In this document: positions 47,937 through 57,461 of the stretch, piece by piece
Layout of the letters: every line of letters begins with the position of its first letter
How positions within the stretch are numbered: position 1 is the first letter of the stretch
Assembly (NCBI GenBank): GCA_018340805.1
Contig: JACMZG010001908.1
Span: 40,376,984-40,440,983, forward strand
Direction: 5' to 3'
DNA length: 64,000 nucleotides
Source of the DNA: Microvelia longipes
Lineage: Eukaryota; Arthropoda; Insecta; Hemiptera; Veliidae
Program-made: the position numbers and the translations under genes
Notes under the pieces: generated by a model
What the model was told of the DNA's origin: nothing
Database searches by the model: none
The model's input: only the letters and a program-made list of their open reading frames with translations

Positions 47937-49151
47937 CAAAATAAGTTACCATTAGAAAATCAACCCGTTGTTCTACACGACACGAGTTTCGGATGGATTG
48001 TAACCGGATCTATTCAAACAACTCAAAGAAATCGAAACACCCTGTGCCATCTCTCCGTTTCACTACCAAGTTTTGCGGAGCAAATAGAAAGGTTTTGGAA
48101 AATAGAAAATGATCTTAACGAAAACGAGCCATCACTAACTCAAGATGAACACTACTGTGAGACACACTTTCAAAATACTATAATACGAGATGAAACAGGA
48201 CGTTTTGTTGCCACTTTACCCTTAAAACAACCTCCCAGTATGCTAGGAGAGTCAAGGGATATAGCGCTTAGACGTTTCAAATCTTTAGCAAATCGACTCC
48301 ATCGGGATCCAGAACTTGAAAGTGGTTATCGTCAATTCATGGAGGAATATATTCAGCTTGGGCACATGACAAAAACACCTGAACTAAAAAACGATAGTAA
48401 CTCTATTAATTATTACATACCTCATCACGCCGTATTACGACCCGAAAGTTCTTCAACTAAACTGCGAGTAGTTTACGACGCATCTTCTAAAACAACCTCG
48501 GGCGTATCATTAAATGAAATACTACACGTCGGTCCAGTAGTTCAGGACGACTTGTACTCTAACACGTTACGATTTAGAACACATAAATACGTAGTTACGG
48601 CCGACATAACGAAAATGTACCGGCAGATACGTCTTAATACTGATCAACAAAACCTTCATAGAATATTTTGGTTTAGGGATAATAACAGCAACGAAATAGC
48701 GGAATATCAGCTTACTACTTTAACATACGGAACAGCACCAGCTTCTTTTATAGCGACTAGATGTTTAAAAGAATTGTCAATCCAAAATCAAGAACTGTAT
48801 CCTCTTGCTTCTCAAATTATCAAAACAGATTTTTTAATGGATGATTTGGCGAGTGGTTTTGAAGATACTAGCTTAGCTATTCAAACAATAAACGAAATAA
48901 TTTTAATTTTGCGCAGTGCAGGAATGGAATTACGAAAATTTTCATCGAACGAACCAAAAATATTAGTCGACGTACCGAATAGTAATAAAGAAACGTTAAA
49001 GTTTATATCATCTGACGAAGGGTTTATAAAGCTGTTGGGACTTGGATGGAACCCATCTCGAGATTGCTTTCTGTACACGGTGTCTACCGATTTCGACATA
49101 AACGAATGTGTCACGAACGAACCGTGCTGCGAGACATTGCTAGAATTTTGA
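47937..49151 (+). pseudogene. BEL/Pao reverse transcriptase
   Basis: The frame has an ATG at 48240 but is open and recognisable from about 47937 (TSFGWIVTG motif, the usual link between protease and RT). Counting from 48240: LRVVYDASSKT (75-84), LNEILHVGPVVQDDL (91-105), block A ADITKMYRQIRL (D122), block B LTYGTAPASFIATRCL (161-176), block C FLMDDLASG with the catalytic Asp pair at 201-202 (most relatives have YVDD). It ends at the BEL-type connection GWNPSRDCFLY; the frame then breaks before the DPLGLIAP motif. Confidence 0.92.
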
Positions 49152-49645
49152 CCCTCTTGGTCTTATAGCACCGGTCATAGCACAAGCTAAAATTATTATG
49201 CAAAGAACTTGGGTGTTAAAAATCAGCTGGGACGAGCCTCTCCCTAGTGACTTTGTTTCTCAGTGGAATAGTTTTAGAATGCAGCTACAACATCTTAATC
49301 GAATACAAATAATCGTCATATATGCCCATTCGGTAAAAACAGTTATATCGAGATTCATGGATTCAGCGACGCATCTGAATCAGCGTATGGTGCATGCCTT
49401 TATTTAAGAAATATTAGTTCAAATGGAACTATATCATCAATTCTTATAACTTCTAAATCTAAGGTCGCACCTATTAAACACACGTCATTACCACGCCTTG
49501 AGCTCTGTGGAGCGCTGCTGCTCGCTCAACTGTTTAAAAAGGCAGTCGAGTGTCTCAAATTAGATATTAATCAATACTTTCTATGGACAGACTCAACCAT
49601 AGTGTTAGGATGGCTTAAAACCGAGTCTCGACTAAAACATTTGTG
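49152..49645 (+). pseudogene. BEL/Pao RNase H, frameshifted
   Basis: Immediately after the RT stop the next frame reads DPLGLIAPVIAQAKIIMQRT, the conserved RT-RNase H connection. From about 49360 another frame reads [16 protein letters not shown] (first RNase H Asp) and continues through [15 protein letters not shown] (Glu) and [12 protein letters not shown] (second Asp). At about 49645 a stop interrupts it and the last part is in the following frame. Confidence 0.85.
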
Positions 49646-50023
49646 AGTAATCGAGTTTCACAAATCCGAACTATAACTGAGCCGTCCCAATGGAATCATG
49701 TTCGCAGTGGGGACAATCCTGCGGACCTGGTGTCTAGAGGCACTTCAGTTTCTGATTTATCTCACCAGGAATTGTGGTGGTACGGTCCACCGTGGCTAAA
49801 AACTCCTAAAGAAGATTGGCCAGTCACTATTACATATATTTCAGACGAAGAGCTTCCCGAAATTAAGACAACAAGTAAAACAGTTCTCGCTTCAGTTGTC
49901 AGTGATTCATATTTTAATAAGTACTCATCCTTTTCAAGGTTTATTCGAATTTTCAGTTACGTTTTTCGTTTTATTGATGGAGTAAGGAAAATTAAAAACC
50001 TAATAATTCTTGTTATTTATTAA
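49643..50023 (+). pseudogene. BEL/Pao RNase H end and linker
   Basis: 126 codons beginning in the RNase H C-terminal helix region: SQWNHVRSGDNPADLVSRGT is the conserved NPAD..SRG motif (final catalytic Asp). The linker ELWWYGPPWL typical of BEL elements follows. The frame runs out at 50023, before the integrase. Confidence 0.88.
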
Positions 50024-50029
50024 CATCAG

Positions 50030-50500
50030 AACTTAAAAGAACAACTACATACTTTATTAAAAGAGTTCAAAACGATATTTTTAAATCTGAAATAAAATCG
50101 TTAACTAAGAATAAACAAGTGAAACCTAAAAGTAAACTTAAACAGCTTTGCCCATTCTTAGACGAGGAAGGATTAATAAGAGTGGGTGGTAGACTATCCA
50201 AATCTACTGACTGAGATTTCTCTAGAAACATCCTTTAATTCTTCCAGCTAACCATCAATTTACCAAGCTCTTAATTGGGAGTGAACATAAACGATTACTT
50301 CACGCTGGACCCACAGCTTTACTAGCTTCAATACGACTACGATATTGGCCACTTCGTGGTAGAGATTTAGTTAGAAAAATTTGCCACGAATGTGTCACCT
50401 GTTTTAAAGTGAAGCCAAAGGAAATTACACAATTAATGGCTAGCTTACCAGCTCATCGAATAGAGCCAGCGAGGCCGTTTATTCATAGTGGAGTTGATTA
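50030..50500 (+). pseudogene. BEL/Pao integrase N-terminal part, broken
   Basis: Several frames carry pieces of the integrase start: GRLSKS-like words near 50190, then HLLHAGPTALLASIRLRYWP near 50300 and ICHECVTCF near 50380, forming the His/Cys zinc-binding region. At about 50490 VDYCGPF supplies the first catalytic Asp. Stops and frame changes separate the pieces. Confidence 0.8.
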
Positions 50501-51439
50501 TTGTGGTCCATTTCACATGAAAACTGGTATAAGAAAAATGCTAATATATGTAAAGTATACGTTGCAATCTTTGTGTGCCTGACCACAAAGGCAGTACACA
50601 TTGAATTAGTCTCAGACCTAACATCGGAATCATTTTTGGCAGCTTTTTCGAGGTTCACTAGTCGCCGAGGAAAGTGCGCTCATCTTTATTCAGACAATGC
50701 TACTACTTTTGTTGGAGCCCACAACGAACTAAGGGATTTAAAGGAGCTAATATTATCTAAATCTCATCAAGATAAATTTTTACGTTACTTAGCTGAGGAG
50801 GGCGTACAATGGCATCCGTCTCCGCCCAAGTCACCGCATCATAACGGCTTGTCGGAAGCCGCGGTTAAATCTTTTAAGTATCATTTAAAACGCGTTGCGG
50901 GAAATGAAAGACTAACTTACGAACAATTAAATACGTTGTTAATCCAAATCGAGTCGTGTTTAAATTCGCGACCTATTACTCCTTCGTCATCTGATCCCTC
51001 AGATTCTTACCCTTTAACACCCAGTCATTTCCTTATTGGGGAGGCACTAACTTCTCCACTGGAACCAGATTTACGCCATCTACGAGAAAATACGCTATCA
51101 CGGTGGCAAAGAGTTCACCGGCTAAAACAACATTTTTGGGATAGATGGTCTCGTGAATATTTATCTGGTTTACAAGCCAGAGGTAAATGGACATATTCTT
51201 CTCCAAATATCCAAATTGGAACTTTAGTTATCATTAAGGAAGACAACCTTCCTCCATTACGATGGAAAATCGGAAGAATTCAAGCTATTCATCCCGGCGA
51301 GGATGGATTAGTGAGAGTTGTGTCAGTGCAAACACCTACTGGCATAAAGAAACGAGCTATTACACGCGTTTGTCCATTACCTATCGACGACAGTACAGCT
51401 TCACTAAGTGAAGATAATTCTTCGGAGCTGCAGGATTGA
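50501..51439 (+). pseudogene. BEL/Pao integrase catalytic core and C-terminus
   Basis: 312 codons in one frame; the ATG at the start is incidental because the first catalytic Asp lies just upstream in another frame. Visible motifs: TTKAVHIELVSDLTSESFL (28-46), HLYSDNATTFVGA (D65), SPHHNGLSEAAVKSFKYHLK (E119), LNSRPITP, LTPSHFLIGE (172-181) and the C-terminal GTLVIIKEDNLPPLRWKIGR (226-245), which is the conserved BEL integrase tail. It inserts the cDNA into the genome. Confidence 0.93.
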
Positions 51440-51863
51440 TTGCTGAAACAAATAAAAATTTATAAGTTATTAATTACAGTGATTATTTTGTTCAGTTTTA
51501 ATTTTAAATTTTCATATTTTGAGTTTTATATCATTTTATTTAAGTTAATAGTTTATTACTTACCTTTTTTGAAGAAGTTCAAATATTTACCTTTGAGATA
51601 GTGTTCTTCATTATTTTTTTTTTTTATTATTCATAGTTAGAATAATGTTGCATGTTCGAAGTTTAACTATACAATTCATCAATATGCATAGTTGATAAGT
51701 CAATTACCTACTTTTTACTTTAATTTTTTTTATGTGGACTTTTCACCGATTTTCAATTATTTTTAAGTTGCTGATAGCATGAGCTTTTAGTTTGTTTCTT
51801 AATTAATTTTAATGATCTTTTCTTGTGCATCTTGAAAGAGGATCCTTTCAAGGTGGGCGGCTA
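51440..51863 (+). other. BEL 3' noncoding region with possible polypurine tract
   Basis: AT-rich, then AAGGTGGGCGG at about 51850-51860, a purine-rich word placed as a polypurine tract would be just before a 3' LTR. Confidence 0.4.
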
Positions 51864-52020
51864 TGTTGTGGCAAGAGGATCGATTTATAACTCGATATAT
51901 ATCGAGTTGGTAGTGGAGGGGAGTGCTCGGCCCTTTCAGTGGAGTCAGTCAGAAGCTATCAGCCATGCTAAGGCACACCTATACGTTTTATTTTATGTTA
52001 ATGTACTTTAACGATTATTA
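51864..52020 (+). repeat. possible BEL 3' LTR start
   Basis: Begins TGTTGTGGCAAGAGGATCG directly after the polypurine-like word and contains a small palindrome (ACTCGATATATATCGAGT). No matching copy is found upstream of gag, so the LTR identity is not proven and its end cannot be set. Confidence 0.3.
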
Positions 52021-52195
52021 TACAGTTAAAATCGATTTAATTCGCCTTCAAAATTATTTATTAAGCCCTATCAAACAGGTTATGTTATGGTAGGTTTCTC
52101 TTACAAGCCTCTCAAGTCAACAAAACTATGCTAACCCTAATACTTGTAACAATAATTGTTATTGAATAACTCAATATTAAGTGTCAAAAATATAG

Positions 52196-52300
52196 GTGGC
52201 ATACTGCCACGATATAATTGGATTTTCAATTGTATTTGTCAGAAAACGTGATTTGTTTACATTATGTTATATATGTCAATCAAGAAAAACCTGAACTAAT
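52196..52300 (+). repeat. GCCACGATATAAGC-type dispersed repeat
   Basis: GTGGCATACTGCCACGATAT, TTTGTCAGAAAACGTGATTT, GTTTACATTAT and AACTAATGCTGATA match 7870-7980 closely. Confidence 0.65.
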
Positions 52301-52439
52301 GCTGATATGTGTGTGTGTAAAAATTTGCTGGCTCCACAGCTTACAGCCGAATTGCTTAATAAGTGATTAAAAATAAAAAGAATTGAAAAATTGTAATCAC
52401 AATAAATGTGAATAAGTACTGGTTTAATATGAGCATAGG

Positions 52440-52716
<277 letters not shown>

Positions 52717-52828
52717 ATATAATTAAAACTAAAGACTTAACATATTATTCAAATATTGTAATACCCTATTATTGTTTAAAAAAACTGTAATGTATATTAA
52801 GCAATATACATTGCTAAATATACATGTA

Positions 52829-52852
52829 TATTATTATTATTATTATTATTAT
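52829..52852. repeat. (ATT)n microsatellite
   Basis: About eight ATT units. Confidence 0.9.
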
Positions 52853-52885
52853 TAGATACAGTCTACTGGAGGATTTGTAAACCAA

Positions 52886-53215
52886 CTGTTTCTTTAAAGA
52901 CGACTTGTTGGTTAGGCTAATATAATATATATTAATTTTACTGTATTTCAAAGACAACTTGTTGTGTTGGCTAATATAATATATATTAACTCCACTGTAT
53001 TTCAAAGACAACTTGTTGTGTTGGCTAATATAATATATATTAACTCCTCTGTATTTCAAAGACAACTTGTTGTGTCGGCTAATATAATATATTTTATTTC
53101 CACTGTATTTCAAAGACAACTTGTGTAGGCTAATATAATATATTTTAATTCCACTGTACTTTAAAGACAACATGTTGTGTTGGCTAATACAATATATTTT
53201 AATTCAACTGTTTTT
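52886..53215. repeat. 54-bp tandem repeat, six copies
   Basis: Units start at about 52886, 52941, 52995, 53049, 53103 and 53153 with CTGTATTTCAAAGACAACTT, GTTGTGTTGGCTAATATAAT. Because 54 is a multiple of three, a 119-codon minus frame stays open and repeats an 18-residue unit (LSLKYSGVNIYYISQHNK) about five times. Nothing suggests that this is expressed. Confidence 0.93.
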
Positions 53216-53362
53216 CTGTTACAGCTAAAAGCAGAAAAAGTGATCTAATGCAGTAAGTGTTGCAGTTATTTTATACAATGTTGTTAAACAAAAAAAACGG
53301 GTTTCGGGGTTAATACTTCGGATTCGCTTTGCTCGTTCTCAGACAGTAAATACATCCGTTTT

Positions 53363-53425
53363 ATTCCCATGGGTCACCTATCTAGTCACTAACCTCGTTT
53401 AATGTTGCTCAACTTTTGTGATCAA
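53363..53425 (-). promoter_or_regulatory. 5S-rRNA-like segment in opposite arm
   Basis: On the minus strand: TTTGATCACAAAAGTTGAGC, AAC, then GAGGTTAGTGACTAGATAGG, TGACCCATGGGAATA. It retains the GGTGACC..GGGAA part of 5S that the other arm has lost. Confidence 0.65.
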
Positions 53426-53881
53426 ACAAAACCTGTTGATATACTTCCCGAAACAGGATGAAATTTAGTATAATAATTTGTTGCGTAAAGAAATACACTT
53501 GTAATAAATTATAACTTAATTGGATTCTTTTCCAATTTTTCACTGTTTCTTAAAAATCACATACAAGTCATTCGATAAAAATTGAAATAATGCTGGTAAT
53601 GGGATGAAACATGGCACATATTATGGTCTTATATATGACTACATGCGTGATAAATCTCAAAAATGTTGCGATCGATTTTAGATTTAGTACGCATGTAGCC
53701 ATGTATAAGGCTAACGTATGTGCCACGTTTTATCTCATTATCAGCAATAATTCAATTATTATCAAATGAATTTTGTACGTTTTTAAAAAAATTGTAAAGA
53801 ATCCGGAAAATAATTAAATTGAGTTGAAATTTGTTACAAAAGTATTCCTTTACGTAAAAAATAATATGTCTAGATTTTCTT

Positions 53882-53928
53882 GGATCATCAAAGTTAAGCT
53901 TCATCGAGCGTGGTCAGTGCTTGGATGG
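53882..53928 (+). promoter_or_regulatory. 5S-rRNA-like segment, best preserved
   Basis: GGATCATCAAAGTTAAGC, then TCATCGAGCGTGGTCAGTGC, TTGGATGG. It follows the 5S rRNA order: GATCA, AAGTTAAGC (A box), TCG.GCG.GGTCAGT, and CTTGGATGG (C-box start), after which the similarity stops. Confidence 0.7.
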
Positions 53929-54239
53929 ACGAGCGATAGAAATGAAACGAATGAATTAACTATATGAGGACGAGCAAAGCGAGTCCGAAGATGTGCTTCA
54001 CTATAAATTTAACGACTTGTACATTCTGAGGACGAGCGAAGCAATTCCGAAGTAGAAAGGAAGAAGCGTAACAAATCCGATGTAATGAGAAAAAGTTCTG
54101 ATGTACCCCATACCCGATTTTTCCATTGTTTTGAAGATATTTGGTAAATACTGAGAGTCATACTTATAGTTCGTTTGATTTGTTGGATTTACTCAGTGGC
54201 AATCGGCAAAATAAAGGTCGGCAAATAATGGAAGGGGCA

Positions 54240-54540
54240 GAGTCAATCGTGGTGTAGTGGTTAAGGTACGCGGATAATACATTGAATGAATGGACTTTAA
54301 ACTTCCATGTTTATTTAGACATGGGTTCAATCCTAGCACGGGCCTCTGGGATTTTTATGAGAAGGATAAAAATTCTGCGTACCACGTCCTTCAGAAAGGA
54401 CGTAAAGCCGGTGGTCTCGTGCCTGTGCGTTGTCAGGTACTCGTTAAAGATCCCTTACTCTAAATAGGCAAAATTTAGAACCCTCATAGTAGATTCATTC
54501 TGTCTAGATTAGATAGAATGTACCTACACTTGAAATTAAA
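54240..54540 (+). repeat. tRNA-derived SINE, copy 2
   Basis: Head with an A-box-like GTGGTGTAGTGGTTAAGGTA and a B box GGGTTCAATCCTAG; the boxes are unusually far apart (about 50 bases of A/T-rich sequence between). The body ACGTCCTTCAGAAAGGACGT, AAAGCCGGTGG, CGTGCCTGTGCGTTGTCAGG, TACTCGTTAAAGATCCC matches the body of the 19.3-kb SINE. Different heads with one body suggest two subfamilies sharing a core. Confidence 0.82.
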
Positions 54541-54549
54541 AGGAGTAGA

Positions 54550-55770
54550 ACACTATCTTAGGAAGCTGGCAAAAAGGGCCCAACAACGTAAATAATTGTT
54601 TATTTTTAAAGTATTAATTAAATTATTATTTAAATTTTCTACTTTTTATTATCTGCTTCCATGGCTGTGATGGTATTTCGGCACCAAAGGTTTTAGTTTA
54701 CAGTATTTTACAGTGTAATTCCCCCTACGTGAATACCCTAATCATTCGTGAGGTTTTAAAACGGTTATTTATTTATTATTCCTTTTTATTATTCTCTAAT
54801 AATATTTTCTATTATATTTTAACAACTATTATATTAATTAATAGGTGCGTTTACATTTTTGCGCTTTAAATCTTTCGCTTCAGATTCTGCAGATCGCGCT
54901 AAAGAACCAGATCCGTACATATTAACGGTGCAATAGACTTCTTAACTCCAGATTTTCCGAATACTCTTTGCGAGTGGCATTTCTAGTTAAAATAATCCCA
55001 AATCACGCTGTATTTTAATAATTTATATTTATTGGAAAAAGAAATAAAGCTGTAATTGCAATTTTAAATTTAATACCTCGCACAGAACCTGATGTTTAAT
55101 TTTTAGAGCTTGACTATCTCCTTTTACTCGAAGAACCGACAACCATAGATTGCAAATAAAATACAATATTAATGATCTTGAAATTATTATAAAGCAACTA
55201 CACAAAGAACACTCTTGAATAATTCGACTCATAGATTTGCACTTAGCGTATTTAAATAACGCATTTCCAAGTGAATATCTTAGTGTAGAATTTAGTATTT
55301 GATTTCCAATTTAAGTTTACTTTATGTATTTTGAATTAAAATGTATTCTATGTATTTTCATATCTGTTATAAGGCTTTAGGATATAAATTTCAATGGAAA
55401 AATAACATTTAAATCAATAGAAGGATTTATTAAAATTTTTAACATTTGTTTTATAAATATTTGCGGTTTTTTTAATATGGACTATATTAACCTAATAATT
55501 TAATTATTTTTTTACCGTAAAGACCATTTACATGTAACTATTAGCTGATCCAAAAATGTATCTGGAAATTAGATTCATCTAATTTAGCCAATTTTTATTG
55601 TTTTATAAAACCAGTTGTTCAATTTGGTTCTTGGATTCCGTATTCCCGTAACAGACATGACAGGTTTCCCAGCTACCCTAAAATTTCCTCATGAACTTTT
55701 TAACTTAAATATTTATAAAATTAAAATTACATGATTATTTAATTTAACTAAAAAATAACTAAGTTCAAAA
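54550..55770. other. no gene seen
   Basis: AT-rich, nothing recognised. Confidence 0.5.
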
Positions 55771-55777
55771 TAATTGA

Positions 55778-56175
55778 AGCGCAGTGCATAGGTCCGCATG
55801 CCGGGTAAATTTCTTTTAAATGCGTGCTTTCTTGTTTATCAATCCATTTGTTGCTTGAGTTTCCGGTGTATGAATTTTAAACTAGACAGTTGCGGCACAA
55901 CTTGTTATTTATTTTTATTCTTCTAAGAAAATGCGCTAAAATAGCACAAACAACTTTAAATGAGTGCAAATAGAGCTGTGTAGTGCCGATTATAAGATGA
56001 AAACTATAGATGTGAGTAATCTATGGGATGGATAATCTATTTATGTACATTTTCTTTGAAAATCAGGAAAAATGATACAAGTTGTAATGCTACGGCTCAG
56101 GTTAAAGTATATTTCGGAAGCTTAGGCCAGAAATAAAAAAATCCCCAGTCTACAGACCTCCGCGCCAGAATTATT
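55778..56175. mobile_element. diverged foldback element
   Basis: The left part reads AAGCGCAGTGCATAGGTCCG, CATGCCGGGTAAATTTC, AATGCGTGCTTTCTTG; the right edge is its rough reverse complement (ACAGACCTCCGCGCCAGAAT). The internal words match the arms of the 20.7-kb element. Much older than that copy. Confidence 0.6.
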
Positions 56176-56549
56176 TTTTACATAAGTACCTACTAACTTT
56201 TTTTATCATTAGCTTAAGCTTATACTGCAAGAATTAAAGGAAATATTTTTTAGAAACCCTATTATTGCTAAGTATTGTAATTATAACGATATTATAATTA
56301 TATCGTCTTGGTTTTAAAATTTTAATATTTTAACTTTGAAAATTAACAGTAGACAATATTTATCATAGACGACTATAGTGCTAAAGAATGAGCTAAATTA
56401 TTCATAGAAATAGATTATTGCTGTTTTCAGTCAGTTAAGATAAGGAGTTTAAGCCGTCATCTGACATGTAAAAATATAGAGGTTATATTTTGAATCGAGG
56501 TTTTATTTACCACGTTTGGTTTTTCTGCAGTAATCAGTTGACAGTTTCA

Positions 56550-56728
56550 ATGGTTAAGACGGAACTGATTTTTCTCTTTTTATCTATTACCATATTATTT
56601 TATCTTTTTTTGTTTTTCATCGTCCCTACAAGTCATCATTCCCGCAAATCCTCGCTTGCGCGAAAATTTAAAAAGTTTGGAAACGGCGCCAAAACGCCAT
56701 GCACTTGTGCAAAAAAAAATATCAAAAG
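56550..56728 (+). CDS. possible exon of a small secreted peptide (weak)
   Basis: An ATG at 56550 follows a plausible acceptor (TTTTTCTGCAG at about 56520-56530). It opens with MVKTELIFLFLSITILFYLF, a strongly hydrophobic signal-peptide-like start, then a basic, Ser/His-rich stretch and FGNGAKTPCTCAKK. A donor-like AAAAG/GTACGT sits at about 56728. This is the shape of a small preprohormone or antimicrobial first exon, but I recognise no family, and such a frame can arise by chance in AT-rich DNA. Confidence 0.2.
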
Positions 56729-56917
56729 GTACGTTTTACCTCTTTACGTCATAAACAACTTGTTTTTATGTACTTTTTCTCTCTTTTAAATAACTTGGCA
56801 CTTGACAATACATATATATATAGTTCAATAGGTATAACCAAAAGTTATTAAACATTATTGTACAAATATATTGTAACAAATATGGCATTTGCCTAATTGT
56901 TATAATTCATTTATATT

Positions 56918-57061
56918 TGTTGGAGGAATAATTACACAAGGTTTCCTAGCAACAGAGTTTATTTTTTTTGATGTATTGTTTTAATTGAATGAAATAAAAT
57001 GATTATTAATGTCTTGTTCTTAAAAGAAGTGTATTTAACTAAGTATTTATGCAAGGCAACA
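56918..57061 (+). repeat. copia 5' LTR
   Basis: 144 bp, starts TGTTGGAGGAATAATTACAC and ends GCAAGGCAACA (TG...CA termini). AATAAAATGA inside may serve as the polyadenylation signal. Same sequence as 61112-61255. Confidence 0.97.
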
Positions 57062-57063
57062 AA

Positions 57064-57072
57064 GGTTATGGG
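57064..57072 (+). other. copia primer-binding site (initiator tRNA-Met)
   Basis: GGTTATGGG lies two bases after the LTR. Drosophila copia has GGTTATGGGCCCAG at this place, pairing with the anticodon region of initiator tRNA-Met cut within its anticodon arm. The match here stops after nine bases. Confidence 0.75.
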
Positions 57073-57182
57073 TTATCACTAAGCAGAAACTGTGAATAAG
57101 AATACTGCTAATGGTAAGCATAACAAATAAATATATAAAACTTACGAAAAAATAAATAGCTTAAAATCTGAAAAAATAGTCT

Positions 57183-57461
57183 ATGCGCGAGATGGGAGAC
57201 GGAAATATAAGCTCAATTAATGCCCCAAAGTTTACGGGGACAAATTACGTAAGCTGGAAATTTAAATTAATATCTATTTTGGAGGGCCGCGGCCTTGAGA
57301 ATTATCTTACAGAAAATCCTCCAACTGATGCAACAAAAGTTGAAGCTTGGAAAAAAGGAGATTGCCAAGCGAAAAGTATTTTAACTTGTAGCCTGGACGA
57401 TAATATTACACCACTATTCCTAACGTGTAAAACAAGTAGAGATGTGTTTGGGATAGATTAG
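57183..57461 (+). pseudogene. copia gag, N-terminal piece
   Basis: 92 codons from the first ATG after the leader. FTGTNYVSWKFKLISILEGR (residues about 17-36) and AWKKGDCQAKSILTCSLDD (54-73) are the conserved copia gag N-terminal pattern (DUF4219/UBN2-like). The frame breaks at TSRDVFGID: the next frame back continues WDRLEERYAG, the conserved follow-on, so a single inserted base near 57448 is the cause. Confidence 0.9.

Larger units (their letters stand above)
46088..51863 (+). mobile_element. BEL/Pao LTR retrotransposon, decayed
   Basis: Order gag - zinc knuckles - aspartic protease - RT - RNase H - integrase is that of BEL/Pao (integrase last). The gag has the DUF1759-type pattern, the protease the DUF1758-type GSQ pattern, and the RT the BEL-type DASSKT...LN..LH.GP motif. 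At least five frame breaks (about 46960, 47790-47940, 49150-49400, 49640, 50020-50500) leave no intact pol. Most domains are still readable, so the decay is moderate. LTRs are not confidently located. Confidence 0.93.
53287..54120. mobile_element. palindromic copy of the 5S-like family
   Basis: Two arms of about 400 bp in opposite orientation meet near 53680. The right arm (plus) reads ACGCATGTAGCCATGTATAA, CATTATCAGCAATAATTC, a 5S-like segment (53882-53928), two GACGAGC(A/G)AAGC words and ends GTACCCCATACCC. The left arm is its diverged reverse complement, with its own 5S-like segment on the minus strand (53363-53425, GATCACAAAAGTTGAGCAAC and GGTGACCCATGGGAATA). No coding capacity. Both outer ends correspond to the right end of the 19.8-kb copy. 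Confidence 0.75.

Noticed and set aside
53980..54040. Bacterial contamination suggested by GAGCGAAGCGAGTCCGAAG words
   Set aside because: The words belong to a repeat family interspersed with eukaryotic retroelements throughout the window.
57440..57460. Programmed -1 frameshift in copia gag
   Set aside because: The shift needed is backwards by one, but the local GTG TTT GGG codons do not form a canonical X XXY YYZ slippery site; a one-base insertion is simpler.
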